A stretch of DNA of 64,000 nt from Rheinheimera sediminis (GTDB taxonomy: Bacteria; Pseudomonadota; Gammaproteobacteria; Enterobacterales; Alteromonadaceae), in the NCBI RefSeq assembly GCF_004005375.1, contig NZ_RZUF01000005.1:1-64000 (forward strand), written 5' to 3'. The translations under genes were made by a program, and so were the position numbers. This document shows positions 42,769 through 52,454 of this stretch, one piece after another. Below the pieces are notes generated by a model. That model had not been told where the DNA came from. It did no database searches and worked only from the letters and a program-made list of their open reading frames with translations. The first letter of the stretch is position 1. Each line of letters opens with the position of its first letter.

Positions 42769-44643
42769 ATGACGGTGTTGCCACGTTTTTTATCCACTCT
42801 GCTTTTGATTCTGCCTTTGTTATTGGTAACTGGCTGTGGTTCGGATAAAACTGAAGATGCGACAGCTGTTACTGTCAGTGCCAGTTCAGCCAGCCTGGAT
42901 ATTGGCTTTCCAGAGCGCTTTATTACCCTGTCGGCCACTGTCAGAGACACTGATGGGTCTTTGCTACCTAACGCCACAGTCCAATTCAATACCAATTTGG
43001 GTAGTTTTAGTGCCACAGAAGTGATGACACGCACCACAGCTGAAACAGGCCGAGGCGGTTCTAATGATGCAGGTAATGGTGTTGCAACAGTGCGCTTGTA
43101 TCCTGGCCAGAGTGCCGGTTCCGCTACTGTTACCGCTTATATCAACGGTGTGCAGACCACGACAACAGTCACTATAGCGGGCACTGCAGCTGAACCTGAA
43201 CGGCCAGTACCAGCCAGTATCAGTATTGCCGCCAGCGAACGTGCTATTTTTGTGGCTGGTGTAGGCCAAATGGAAAGTAGCACTATTACCGTGCGTTTAC
43301 TGACATCTACAGGTGGCGCTGCGCAAGATGCTCCGGCCGGCGTAAATAATGTGCGGGTTAGTTTTGTCACCCAGCCTAATGGTGGAGAATTGCTATTCGG
43401 GACTCAAGCTTCCGGACAACTGGTACAAAATACTAAAACTGTCGATGTAGCCACCAGCAACGGGGTGGCAACCTTAACTTTAAGCTCAGGACAATTGCCT
43501 GGTGTAGTTGAGTTAAAAGCGGAAGCCTTAAATAACAGCGGTACTAGCTACAGCCCTGCTATTCAGGCCACTATTTCGGCTATGAGTATAGCTTCAGGCC
43601 CTACTCACTCTATAGTGCTGACTTACCCAAGAGAAAATGCTATTGAAAACATGGGAAACGGTATCTACAGACGAATTGGCGGTTTGCTGGCAACGGACAG
43701 ATACGGTAACCCGGTAGCAGACGGTACAGTGGTGAATTTAGGTGTGGTCGACAGTGTGTTGCTGTCCAACCGCGCACCACAAATTAACTACGGCTTTAGC
43801 AGTACAGTGATTGATGGTAATGCCTCCACAACGTCGAATTCGACGTTGTTAACTGATTTAACCAATGCGTTATTTAAAAGCGCTGTAATCACCCGCAATA
43901 ATACCAGCCGCTTTATCGAAGCGCAGGACAGGGTGCTCATTCTGAATGCTCAGGCTGCAGATAAGAGCCGTTTTGTGGCGGCACTACCTGAGCAAGATAT
44001 CAGTCTGACAACCAATAAAGCTTATCTGAATACTGCAAGCCAACTGGAATATATGATAGGTGCATCTTTGCTGGGTGCTCAGATTGCCGGCGTAGATCCG
44101 GCAAAACAAGAATTAGTCAGTGGTCAAGCAGTCACCTCTGACGGCGCTGCCACTTTTTATCTGACTTATCCGGCTAATCAAAATACCATCAGAGCAGGTT
44201 GTGTCGATCCAGATGCAGAGACTCGTTTTTCACCACAGGGTTCGGCACAGGTCTGGGTAGTGGCAGAAGCAAGCGCCAGCAGCGCAACAACTATAGATAA
44301 TCAGGAATGTTTCAATTATATGAGTCCTGCAACTATAACTGAGACCACTGGACAAACTGCAATAAGAGGCTCTGCAGTAGTGCAGCTTGCAGTTGAAGAT
44401 GCCTCTTCTATACGCTTACCTTTTATGAATATATCAACCAGCGTCAGTTATGGTTCAGCCAATACTGGTGGTCTTTTAGTCACTGTAGGAAACTGCAACT
44501 CAGGAACCCATAGAATGACCGACAGAAACGGTGTGTGCCGTTTGCCTATTAATGTGTCCGGGAGTAACAGTACAGATATAGCTACCCTGTCTCTTAGCAC
44601 GATTGAAGGCAATACACTGACGATAAGCGTAACTTCACCCTAA
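42769..44643 (+). CDS. Lipoprotein with bacterial Ig-like (Big1) domains
   Basis: 624 aa. Signal peptide and lipobox LVTGC, then two or three Big1-type beta domains: LDIGFPERFITLSATVRDTDGSLLPNATVQFNTN, GNGVATVRLYPGQSAGSATVTAYING, and FVAGVGQMESSTITVRLL...GVATLTLSSGQLPGVVELKAEA. The C-terminal 200 residues contain repeated beta strands and pairs of Cys (NCNSGTHRMTDRNGVC). Likely surface-exposed adhesin-like or structural; no ligand evidence. It stands alone and ends overlapping the convergent histidine kinase stop by 4 bases. Confidence 0.78.
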   Translation: MTVLPRFLSTLLLILPLLLVTGCGSDKTEDATAVTVSASSASLDIGFPERFITLSATVRDTDGSLLPNATVQFNTNLGSFSATEVMTRTTAETGRGGSNDAGNGVATVRLYPGQSAGSATVTAYINGVQTTTTVTIAGTAAEPERPVPASISIAASERAIFVAGVGQMESSTITVRLLTSTGGAAQDAPAGVNNVRVSFVTQPNGGELLFGTQASGQLVQNTKTVDVATSNGVATLTLSSGQLPGVVELKAEALNNSGTSYSPAIQATISAMSIASGPTHSIVLTYPRENAIENMGNGIYRRIGGLLATDRYGNPVADGTVVNLGVVDSVLLSNRAPQINYGFSSTVIDGNASTTSNSTLLTDLTNALFKSAVITRNNTSRFIEAQDRVLILNAQAADKSRFVAALPEQDISLTTNKAYLNTASQLEYMIGASLLGAQIAGVDPAKQELVSGQAVTSDGAATFYLTYPANQNTIRAGCVDPDAETRFSPQGSAQVWVVAEASASSATTIDNQECFNYMSPATITETTGQTAIRGSAVVQLAVEDASSIRLPFMNISTSVSYGSANTGGLLVTVGNCNSGTHRMTDRNGVCRLPINVSGSNSTDIATLSLSTIEGNTLTISVTSP

Positions 44644-46091
44644 GTTTTCAACACCAAGGGCAGTACGATTACCGCCTGAAAACCACAAGCAATACCAGAA
44701 GCTGCATAAAGGTTATGCAGCTGCAATTCTCCGCCACAACTTTCGACTGCTCTTTTAGCAATACTTAAACCTAAACCCACTCCGTCTTTTTTGCTTTGAC
44801 CACGAAAAAAGGGAGTGAAAAGTTTAGCTACATCGGCATGCGCCACGCCAGGCCCCTGATCAGAAATTTTAATCTGTACCTGCTGTTCCTGCTGCTGCAG
44901 TTCAACAGTCACTTGTGTGTCTGCAGCGGTAAATTTAATGGCATTACGGATCAGATTTTCCAAAGCCCGATAAAGTAAGTCCGGGTCAGCTTGAACCTGC
45001 ACTTTTGTATCAGCTTTTACCAGCAATTGTTTATGCTGTGATAAAGCTTCCAGTCGGCCATCTTCAGCCACAGACTCCAGAAGTTCCAGCAAATCCACTT
45101 GCTGCAATTTGACTGCGGCGGCACCGCTTTCCAGTCGCGAATAGGTCAGAATTTCTTCGACCAACGCATTGAGTTTCTGAGTTTCAGCTTCCACTTTGTC
45201 CAGCACCATAGCGCTTTCTGACGGAGTTTGCCGCGCCAGCCCAACCAGTATTTGTAACCGTGCCAAAGGCGAGCGGAACTCGTGAGATACATCATGCAAC
45301 AACCGACGCTGACCACTAATGGCTTGCTCTACACTTTGAGCCATCTGGTTAAAACTGCGGGCTACAGCACCAAATTCATCACGCCGCCCTGTCACCTTAG
45401 GGCCCAACTGAGTCAGCCAATGATCAGATGCCAGCGACTGCAAAGCTTGTTTTAATTGGCGTACCGGTGAGGCAAAGTACCAAGCCAACCAGAAGCTGAC
45501 CAATAAACTGGTCCCCAAAATAGCAGCCAGTAAAAAAGCCGGATGAAACCAGATAGGTGGCATAGGCATAATGCCACGGGGTGACTTTTTATAATCAAAT
45601 GGAGGCTCTAAGCCTCTTGGTTCGATGGATTTTTGAGTGGGTTGAGTTGATAAAGAGGCTTGAGCCATTCCTCTGCCGCTGCGCAGCCAGTCCAACAGAA
45701 ATTCGTGACGGGGTACTGCCAGCAAAAACCAGCTCTGGCCCGTCTTGTCCTGAACTTTGTACTCGGGCTGTTCTTTCAATAATTCTGCCCAGTGTTCAGG
45801 CACCTCACGCTGCAAATAATCGTCCCCCTGCTGATTAAGCAGCAAAACTTTGTCGCGCGACATAGGATCGTCTTCCCAGCGCTGCAATACGTCGCCCAGT
45901 AATTGAATGCCACCAGAATCCATCATCAGTTGAGCTGAACCTAACACCAAGCGCAGCTGCGGACCTATCCAGACAGGTTTGGCTGCATCATCTGTCGATC
46001 GGCTGACTTCGTTCACAGCCCAAACCAAAGTACCTGCCAGAATTAACGCGCCCCAAAAAGCTAACAGAAACTTCCAAAACACCTGGCCCAT
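44640..46091 (-). CDS. CpxA-like sensor histidine kinase
   Basis: 483 aa. A membrane helix (5-25), a periplasmic domain (26-180, with VWIGPQLRLVLGSAQ), a second helix (about 185-205), a HAMP domain, then DVSHEFRSPLARLQILVGLARQ with the phospho-acceptor His, N-box ENLIRNAIKFT and ATP-binding DQGPGVAHADVAKLF and GVGLGLSIAKRAVESCGG. The motifs DVSHEFRSPLAR resemble CpxA. It starts 3 bases after the response regulator stop, so they are one operon. The periplasmic domain is long, suggesting an envelope signal. Confidence 0.88.
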   Translation of the reverse strand: MGQVFWKFLLAFWGALILAGTLVWAVNEVSRSTDDAAKPVWIGPQLRLVLGSAQLMMDSGGIQLLGDVLQRWEDDPMSRDKVLLLNQQGDDYLQREVPEHWAELLKEQPEYKVQDKTGQSWFLLAVPRHEFLLDWLRSGRGMAQASLSTQPTQKSIEPRGLEPPFDYKKSPRGIMPMPPIWFHPAFLLAAILGTSLLVSFWLAWYFASPVRQLKQALQSLASDHWLTQLGPKVTGRRDEFGAVARSFNQMAQSVEQAISGQRRLLHDVSHEFRSPLARLQILVGLARQTPSESAMVLDKVEAETQKLNALVEEILTYSRLESGAAAVKLQQVDLLELLESVAEDGRLEALSQHKQLLVKADTKVQVQADPDLLYRALENLIRNAIKFTAADTQVTVELQQQEQQVQIKISDQGPGVAHADVAKLFTPFFRGQSKKDGVGLGLSIAKRAVESCGGELQLHNLYAASGIACGFQAVIVLPLVLKT

Positions 46092-46094
46092 AAC

Positions 46095-46778
46095 TTAAAT
46101 TCGCTGCATCAGTTGATAGCCTTTGCCACGCACGGCTTCAATCCAGGCTTGTTGGTCTGCTCTTTTGCCCAGTTTTTGGCGGATATTGCTGATATGCACA
46201 TCCAGACTGCGATCATATTGAGTTAAGGTTTTACCCAAAGCCTGTAAGGATAATTCGGCTTTACTAACCAGTCGTCCGGCCTGACAAGCTAAAACCCAGA
46301 GCACGCTGAATTCAGCGCCAGTCAACTGAATCAACTGACCATTGACCCAGGCTTTACGTGCACCAGGTTCAAGTGTTAAAGGCCCTACCTTTACTTCGGT
46401 TGGTTCATCCTGCTGCTGTTGTACCCGACGCAAAATAGCCCGAATACGAGCCACTAATTCGCGCGGCAAACAAGGTTTGGCGACATAGTCATCAGCGCCC
46501 AACTCCAACCCCAGCACTTTGTCGATGTCATCGCCTTTAGCTGTCAGCATGATGACAGGTACTTTGGAATGCTGACGTATTTGGCGCAGCAAAGAGATGC
46601 CATCTAAGCCTGGCATCATCACATCCAGCACCAACAATTCATACTGCCCCGAAATGGCTTGGCGCAGGCCCAGCTGGCTGTCGTTTGCAACCTGGACCAC
46701 AAAGCCCTCACGCTGTAAGTAAGTGCTTAATATGGAGGTCAGTTCACGATCATCGTCGATCAGCAATAAAGGGTTCAA
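46095..46778 (-). CDS. OmpR/CpxR-type response regulator
   Basis: 227 aa. Receiver with acidic Asp8/Asp9, phospho-acceptor Asp52 (LLVLDVMMPGLDG) and Lys near 104 (DYVAKPCLPREL). C-terminal winged HTH with LTGAEFSVLWVLACQAGRLVSKAELS and SLDVHISNIRQKLGKR...IEAVRGKGYQL. First gene of the two-component operon. CpxR is the closest group by motif, but orthology is not shown. Confidence 0.9.
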   Translation of the reverse strand: MNPLLLIDDDRELTSILSTYLQREGFVVQVANDSQLGLRQAISGQYELLVLDVMMPGLDGISLLRQIRQHSKVPVIMLTAKGDDIDKVLGLELGADDYVAKPCLPRELVARIRAILRRVQQQQDEPTEVKVGPLTLEPGARKAWVNGQLIQLTGAEFSVLWVLACQAGRLVSKAELSLQALGKTLTQYDRSLDVHISNIRQKLGKRADQQAWIEAVRGKGYQLMQRI

Positions 46779-46868
46779 GGGCTGTTACTCCGGATTCAAT
46801 TGGCCGCAGTTTAACCTTAAGCTGCTCACTAATAGAGCAGCTTTACATTTCTATACACAGCCCTTTGC

Positions 46869-47867
46869 TTACACTGCGGTTTTCAGTTTAATCCGCAGTA
46901 AGTAGCTGGAGGCGGTAATGTATAAATACTGTTTATCCAAACTCAATGCCACATTGGCCGCTGCCACTCCGGTTTGAATAGTGCCTAAATGTTCACCTTT
47001 AGCGTTAAACACCAGCACACCACCAGGACCAGTCGCCAGCAAGTGGCCAGATGGCAATACTTTTAACCCATCAGGTAAGCCAGGCTTGCTGTTCACCCAG
47101 GCTGTGGCATCAAAAAACAGCTGACCTTCACCTGCAGTGCCATCTGCTGCCAGCGGATATTTCCACCACTGTGCCGCTTGTGGATCTGAGTTGGCAACAT
47201 AAAGCCATTGTTCATCCGGCGATAACGCCAAACCGTTAGGGCGGGTTAGTTTCTCTGTGACAACAGTTACATCAGTGCCTTTAAGCCAATAGACACCGTT
47301 AAAGCTCTGCTGTTTTTGCTTGGAGTTATCCGCATCTTTTAAGCCATAAGGCGGGTCGGTGAATAAATAGCTACCATTGCTGTGTTGTACCAAATCATTA
47401 GGGCTGTTAAACAACTTGCCCTGATAACTGGTGGCCAGGCTCTGGTAGACCGGGCCTTTGGTATCGATTGACGTCAATACGGCCAGTCTTCTGTCACCAT
47501 GCTGTGCCAGCACCAACTGATTGTTTTGATTAAAAATCAAGCCATTAGCACCTTCACCACTCGAAGGTTCGTCAACAACACCTGTATGGCCTGACGGGCT
47601 GAGATACAAAGTTAAACCGTCTTTCGTATTCCAACGCCAGACTTTGTTTTCCGGTACATCGGAAAATAAAATATCCCCTGTTTTGGGTTCAGCCACTGGG
47701 CCTTCAGCCCAGCGAAAACCTTCAGCCAGTATCTCTAGCTGAGCATCGGCAGCAATCACCTGCGCAAGCTCTGGTTTTAGTTGTTGTACCGGGTTGGCTG
47801 GAATAGGGGATGGATTGGCAAAAGCCAGTGAAGATGTAAAAAAAAGCAGCGTTAAACTATGTCGCAT
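46869..47867 (-). CDS. Exported SMP-30/gluconolactonase-family protein
   Basis: 332 aa with a signal peptide (MRHSLTLLFFTSSLAFA). The six-bladed propeller sequence includes LAEGFRWAEGPVAEPKTGDILFSDVPENKVWRW, NSPNDLVQHSNGSYLFTDPPYGL and RPNGLALSPDEQWLYVANSDP, with the metal ligands Glu (WAEGP), Asn (SPNDL) and Asp (LPDGLKV). Such enzymes hydrolyse lactones; the substrate is unknown. The start is set at 47867 by the signal peptide; the open frame to 48038 is not coding-like. Confidence 0.87.
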   Translation of the reverse strand: MRHSLTLLFFTSSLAFANPSPIPANPVQQLKPELAQVIAADAQLEILAEGFRWAEGPVAEPKTGDILFSDVPENKVWRWNTKDGLTLYLSPSGHTGVVDEPSSGEGANGLIFNQNNQLVLAQHGDRRLAVLTSIDTKGPVYQSLATSYQGKLFNSPNDLVQHSNGSYLFTDPPYGLKDADNSKQKQQSFNGVYWLKGTDVTVVTEKLTRPNGLALSPDEQWLYVANSDPQAAQWWKYPLAADGTAGEGQLFFDATAWVNSKPGLPDGLKVLPSGHLLATGPGGVLVFNAKGEHLGTIQTGVAAANVALSLDKQYLYITASSYLLRIKLKTAV

Positions 47868-48069
47868 CCTTGTCACCTTTGTTTGGTTGGAAAGGGTTGG
47901 GTTGGCAAAGCAACAATGTAGCATTGTTAGCGCAACCAAAGCACTGCAGATGGCAGATAAACTTAGTTTCAGTTTTACTTTTTTTCTAAGATTGTGCTGG
48001 CCGTTTTTGGATCTTTTCCCAAGGACCTTGTTCGGCAATATCTTTCTACTAAGCCAGTTACATAATCCG

Positions 48070-49638
48070 TCAGGACTTTCCCGCTTTTTGCTGTATCTTC
48101 TTCAACTTGTCCGCCAGATCTTGCTGGCACAAGGCTTTACAGCCAGCATAGTTTTCAGCAGCTTTAAGATAAGGCAATGCTTGCTGATATTTTCTGTCAT
48201 TAAACAGAAAACGCCCCACGCTCAGTTTTAACATGATGTTTTCAGGTTCCACTTGCTGTATGGCCTTTAAATGCACAAATGCTTTTTCCCTTTTGCCAAT
48301 ACTTTTGTAGCTGACGTACAGCAGGTTGTGCATGTCTTGTTGTGCAGGCTTCAGTTTTAATGATCGCTCGGCATAATCAATAGCCTGTTGTGTTCGCTTT
48401 TGATGCTGGCTGGCATCTTTGGCTAAGACTGCAAGTTGCTTGTAGTGCCCGGCAAGTTCAGCCAGCAAACTGACATCTTGTGGCTTCTGCTTTAGTTGCC
48501 GTTCCAGTTCTGTAATTCTGGAGCTCAGAACCTGCTGTTTTTCCGCGTTTTTGCCAGGCTGAGCGGCGTTGTTTAGGGCGTTTTTCCTGCCCTGTATTAC
48601 CAGAGCTGCAGACTCTAACAGCTGTTGAGACGGCAAAAAGCCAGCAGCGCCTTGTGGTATTTTCTGTAGATGCTGCACTGCCAGTTCAGGCTGGTTTGCC
48701 AATAAAGCAATACGCCCTAAAAGCAACTGAATTTCAGGGTCCGGTAATACACGAATAGCAACTTCACCATCATAAGGTTGCAACGGCACTACCGCAGCTT
48801 TTAATGCACTACTGAGTATATAAGCGTTCAACTCTGACGACATCACTTCCGGGCTTTTGCCAAACGCAGTCACAAATGCAGTGTCATCAGACTCACCTTC
48901 TCTTCGCATCCGCAGGTACTTCACTGTGGCGGCGGTATAGTCTGTCGCGCCCGCCAGCTTGCCTAATAGCAGGAAATGGCCCAAAGCCCACAAGTGGTGA
49001 CGTTGCTCATTTGTATGCGACGCTCTGTGCAGTTGCAGCAAAGCTTTGATGGCAATCAGCTGGCTTTCTGTGCCCCGGGCCATCTGGTTTGTTACACCAA
49101 CTAAGGCTTTGCCTTCTTCCAGCCTGGTTGCAGATAACAGCTCAACCAGAGCCATTCGGAACCAATATGGGTAATCAGCTCCACTGTCTTGCAGCTGATA
49201 CTGAGTATAAAGATGATGGAGCCCTGCGTTCTGAAGCCGCTGTTCCCTGGTTGCATCAAGCAGCATAAACTGTTCATCATCTGACGGCGGCAATAATACC
49301 CCTGCCAGCTCCTGGTTCACCAGACTACGAAACATGCTGTTATTGCTATAAAGGACAAGCTTCAGCGAGATGCTGTCATGCAACGGCATAAAGTGGCTTA
49401 GCACTTGCCTGAACTGTTCTGCATGATGCAAGTACTGCCTGGCGTCATCTGCCGGACTATCGGTAAACACTATAAAATGCTCTGAACGATATTCAGTCCA
49501 GTCATCAGCAACTACCGGAGCTGTTGCAAAGTACAACAAACCACACAAGACCTGAATAACAGTAGGTAAACCTGAACAAAGGCGAAAAAATACTTTTTGT
49601 AAAAAACAGCAGAAATTACAGAGCCGATACCACATCAC
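48070..49638 (-). CDS. TPR-repeat protein with a DUF1570-like N-terminal region
   Basis: 522 aa. A signal-type hydrophobic segment (residues 28-44) is followed by WTEYRSEHFIVFTDSPADDARQYLHHAEQFRQVL, as in exported DUF1570-like proteins. Residues 305-510 contain several TPR hairpins (LAELAGHYKQLAVLAKDASQHQKRTQQAIDYAERSLKLKP and LLYVSYKSIGKREKAFVHLKAIQQVEPENIMLKL). Function unknown, possibly protein-protein interaction in the periplasm. The start region is Cys- and Phe-rich, and an internal start would also be possible. Confidence 0.65.
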   Translation of the reverse strand: MMWYRLCNFCCFLQKVFFRLCSGLPTVIQVLCGLLYFATAPVVADDWTEYRSEHFIVFTDSPADDARQYLHHAEQFRQVLSHFMPLHDSISLKLVLYSNNSMFRSLVNQELAGVLLPPSDDEQFMLLDATREQRLQNAGLHHLYTQYQLQDSGADYPYWFRMALVELLSATRLEEGKALVGVTNQMARGTESQLIAIKALLQLHRASHTNEQRHHLWALGHFLLLGKLAGATDYTAATVKYLRMRREGESDDTAFVTAFGKSPEVMSSELNAYILSSALKAAVVPLQPYDGEVAIRVLPDPEIQLLLGRIALLANQPELAVQHLQKIPQGAAGFLPSQQLLESAALVIQGRKNALNNAAQPGKNAEKQQVLSSRITELERQLKQKPQDVSLLAELAGHYKQLAVLAKDASQHQKRTQQAIDYAERSLKLKPAQQDMHNLLYVSYKSIGKREKAFVHLKAIQQVEPENIMLKLSVGRFLFNDRKYQQALPYLKAAENYAGCKALCQQDLADKLKKIQQKAGKS

Positions 49639-49703
49639 AAGGCCTTAAGTTATTCATCACAGAAACAGGATTTGTATTTTTGCAACAGCAGTTGCTGTAA
49701 ATA

Positions 49704-49730
49704 AAAACCGCAGAGATCATCTGCGGTTTT
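49704..49730 (-). terminator. Terminator of the TonB-dependent receptor gene
   Basis: Stem AAAACCGCAGA / TCTGCGGTTTT with a 5-base loop and T-run on the minus strand, 24 bases past the receptor stop. Confidence 0.85.
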
Positions 49731-49753
49731 CTGTGGTTAGCCTGCGGACCAGC

Positions 49754-52180
49754 TTAGAAGCGAACGTTTACACTCACCCATAAGTTACGGGCTTTGTCTT
49801 TGTTGTTGTAATGGTCTGTGTAGCTGCCTATATAGCCATTTGCGCCATTGGTATCAAACACACAGTTAGTGCCGCTGTCGCATTCAACAAAGTTCAGGTC
49901 GTAGGTGGTGAAGTCTTTATCCGTTAAGTTATTGATCCGGGCCGTGAAGGTGACAGTGTCACTGGCTTCATAGCTGGCACCTAAGTGCAGCACTTCATAA
50001 GCTTTAAAGTATAGAGCTTCGTCTTTAATAGTGTCCCAGGTACGGTAGCGTTTAGTACGGATTTCTGAGGTCAGAAACAGTTTTAAATCGTCAGTCGCAG
50101 CCCAGTCCAGTGTCAGGTTGGCCATATGTTTGGCGGTGTTGGTCAGGGGTTGTCCTGCATTAGCACCACTTTTTTGCTCACTGTCGGTGTAAGTGTAGTT
50201 AGCACGGAAAGCGATAGTGTCGATAATCTGCCAGCGTCCTGCCAGCTCAGCGCCTTGTATCGTCACTTTATCGATATTGACCGTTTTGCTGCTGGTGGCA
50301 TAACCCAATTCAGCATATTCACCTGTGTTAGTACAGACCAAGGCTGTGCCTGTACCACAAGGCTGAGAGGCAATCTTGTCTTCAAATTCATTATTGAAAA
50401 TAGTGATGTTGAAATTATGGTTACCTGGATGCTCCCAATACAGCGCAAGCTCTGTTGAAGTACTGGTTTCTGGTTTCAGATCCGGATTACCAAACATTGG
50501 GGATGTACCCTGGCCACCAAAACCCACTACGCCGTCATACAGCTGGGTGGTTTTTGGCGTTTTATAACCAGTGCTGACACCGCCTTTGATAGTCCATTCC
50601 GGGCTTAAGGTATACACACCATATAAACGTGGACTCATCTCACTGCCAAAGACTTCGTGGTCGTCACGACGTAAGCCCGCAGTTAATGCGAATTCCTGAG
50701 TGGCGTCCCAGGTATCTTCAGCAAAAATGGACCACATATTGTGTTCCTGCACTTCACCTGGAGTGCCGCTTTCCATACCAAAGACACCATCTTCCAGTTC
50801 ACCACGGATCACTTGCGTACCCACTACCGCTGTGTGCTGGCCCGCCAGTTCAAACGGCATATCCATTTTGGCGTCAAAAGTATATTGATTGCTGGCCATT
50901 TTACGTTTGGCTCTTGGCAGGAAGGTGTCTTCCGCCAGTGCCTTGCGTTGATCTGCACTCATTCCTGCATAAGCACCAGTGCCATCGATCATCGTCAATA
51001 ACTGAGCACGTTCAGCCAAAGTAAAAGGCAAAGTACGGCCATGGTTTTGCGTGTCGACATAAGATAACGACATAAAACTATTACCCAGATCCCATTTGCC
51101 CTCGTGGCTCAAGGACCAGGTATCACGAGTAAATTCCTGAGTTGGGCTATAACCGACCTGCGGGTTGGCACGACGGCTCCAGGTGCCACCATTGGTTCGG
51201 CAGACATTGGCGTTATTGCCTGTGGCACCTTTACAAAAATTGCCAGCCGCCCAGATACTGTTGATATTGTCGACTGTGCCGACAGGATATTCGCGGCTGC
51301 CGTCGTCATTGATAATAGGGCTGTTATCGTATTCCTGAGTGGATGTTTCGATATCAAACCAAATTGCCTGATTATTAACCGGAGTCCAGCTCAGACGGCC
51401 ACCTAATACAGAACTTTTATTGTCTACTGTTTTACCGCCAGAACCAAAGCCCAAAGAGCGATTCAGCACTTGGCCATTGGGATAAACCACAGGTGCAAAA
51501 GTTGGGGTAGAAGCCATGCGGTCATAAGCACTGCCACGAACAGACATGCCCAGTACATTTGGTATTAACGGCCCCATGACGTTGAAATCAGTCGTGATCT
51601 CTTCACCAAATCTGTCATCTGTTTGCGCGGTGCGGCTATGACTGACAGAGCCAGCCCATTCATTCGTTACTTTTTTAGTGATAATGTTGATGACACCGCC
51701 TAAAGCGTCGGCGCCATACAAGGTAGAAGCAGGGCCACGCACCACTTCAATTCGTTCTATGGTATCCAGTGGTGGCATATGACCAAACTGGTTACCACCA
51801 AAGTTATTTGGATAAATATCACCATGGTTGTTCTGACGTTTACCATCCACCAAAATCAGGGTGTAGTCTGAGCCCATACCACGCATACTGATAGTGCCCT
51901 GGCCGGTTTTGTCACGGGTTTCACCAATATCAACACCTTCCAGATCACGTACCGCATCCAGTAAAGTAGTGTAAGGGCGAGATCGCAGCTCTTCTGCAGT
52001 AATCACTGAAATACTTGCAGGTGCCTCCACCAGTTTTTGTTCAAAACCTGAAGCCGTAACCACTATATGTTCAATATTGTTATCTCGGAGTGCAGCAGCT
52101 TCTTCTGCCTGCGCCGTAACAATTAAACCTAAAGCAAGTTGGGTGGCTAACACCAATTTGGCCGGACGGGACTTGAACAT
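49754..52180 (-). CDS. TonB-dependent outer-membrane receptor
   Basis: 808 aa with a signal peptide ending at AQA (residue 25). A TonB-box candidate (EHIVVTASGFE) precedes the plug domain with VRGPASTLYGADALGGVINIITKK. The rest forms a 22-strand barrel with the C-terminal aromatic NLWVSVNVRF. It resembles the FepA/CirA/BtuB group. A Fur box lies 100 bases upstream, so iron-limited induction and a ferric-siderophore or heme-type substrate are likely, but the ligand is unknown. Divergent from the PepSY operon that shares the promoter region. Confidence 0.92.
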   Translation of the reverse strand: MFKSRPAKLVLATQLALGLIVTAQAEEAAALRDNNIEHIVVTASGFEQKLVEAPASISVITAEELRSRPYTTLLDAVRDLEGVDIGETRDKTGQGTISMRGMGSDYTLILVDGKRQNNHGDIYPNNFGGNQFGHMPPLDTIERIEVVRGPASTLYGADALGGVINIITKKVTNEWAGSVSHSRTAQTDDRFGEEITTDFNVMGPLIPNVLGMSVRGSAYDRMASTPTFAPVVYPNGQVLNRSLGFGSGGKTVDNKSSVLGGRLSWTPVNNQAIWFDIETSTQEYDNSPIINDDGSREYPVGTVDNINSIWAAGNFCKGATGNNANVCRTNGGTWSRRANPQVGYSPTQEFTRDTWSLSHEGKWDLGNSFMSLSYVDTQNHGRTLPFTLAERAQLLTMIDGTGAYAGMSADQRKALAEDTFLPRAKRKMASNQYTFDAKMDMPFELAGQHTAVVGTQVIRGELEDGVFGMESGTPGEVQEHNMWSIFAEDTWDATQEFALTAGLRRDDHEVFGSEMSPRLYGVYTLSPEWTIKGGVSTGYKTPKTTQLYDGVVGFGGQGTSPMFGNPDLKPETSTSTELALYWEHPGNHNFNITIFNNEFEDKIASQPCGTGTALVCTNTGEYAELGYATSSKTVNIDKVTIQGAELAGRWQIIDTIAFRANYTYTDSEQKSGANAGQPLTNTAKHMANLTLDWAATDDLKLFLTSEIRTKRYRTWDTIKDEALYFKAYEVLHLGASYEASDTVTFTARINNLTDKDFTTYDLNFVECDSGTNCVFDTNGANGYIGSYTDHYNNKDKARNLWVSVNVRF

Positions 52181-52279
52181 AAAAACTCCTGTTATTCGGG
52201 CAGCTCACCACAACAAAGTAGATAAAACCAACACCCGGACTATGTAAAGAAACGCCATCAAAGGGCAATGGCTGCCAAT

Positions 52280-52298
52280 GATAGTGATTCTCATTAAA
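52280..52298. promoter_or_regulatory. Fur box between the receptor and PepSY operon
   Basis: GATAGTGATTCTCATTAAA matches the Fur consensus GATAATGATTATCATTATC at 15 of 19 positions. It sits 100 bases before the TonB receptor and 157 before the PepSY gene, so it could repress both when iron is plentiful. Confidence 0.75.
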
Positions 52299-52311
52299 AG
52301 ATCAATAGCAA

Positions 52312-52328
52312 TTGCGAACTATTTGCAA
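52312..52328. promoter_or_regulatory. Fur-like palindrome next to the Fur box
   Basis: TTGCGAACTATTTGCAA, the same half-sites as the pectate lyase palindrome at 21293 with two mismatches in the dyad. The extended region also forms two GCAATTGC copies (52308-52315, 52325-52332). Confidence 0.45.
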
Positions 52329-52454
52329 TTGCAGATGTCGAGATGAGCTACGAAAAAGTGTTTTTGAGACGAACAGCAAAATCAATCACTTGCAGACCCC
52401 TTGCAAACAAGAACAATTCTCAGTAGCATATATTCAGTTTTTTGTGGGGGTGTT

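Noticed and set aside
42675-43037. 120-codon minus-strand ORF
   Set aside because: Antisense to the Ig-like lipoprotein start and promoter; no coding signature.
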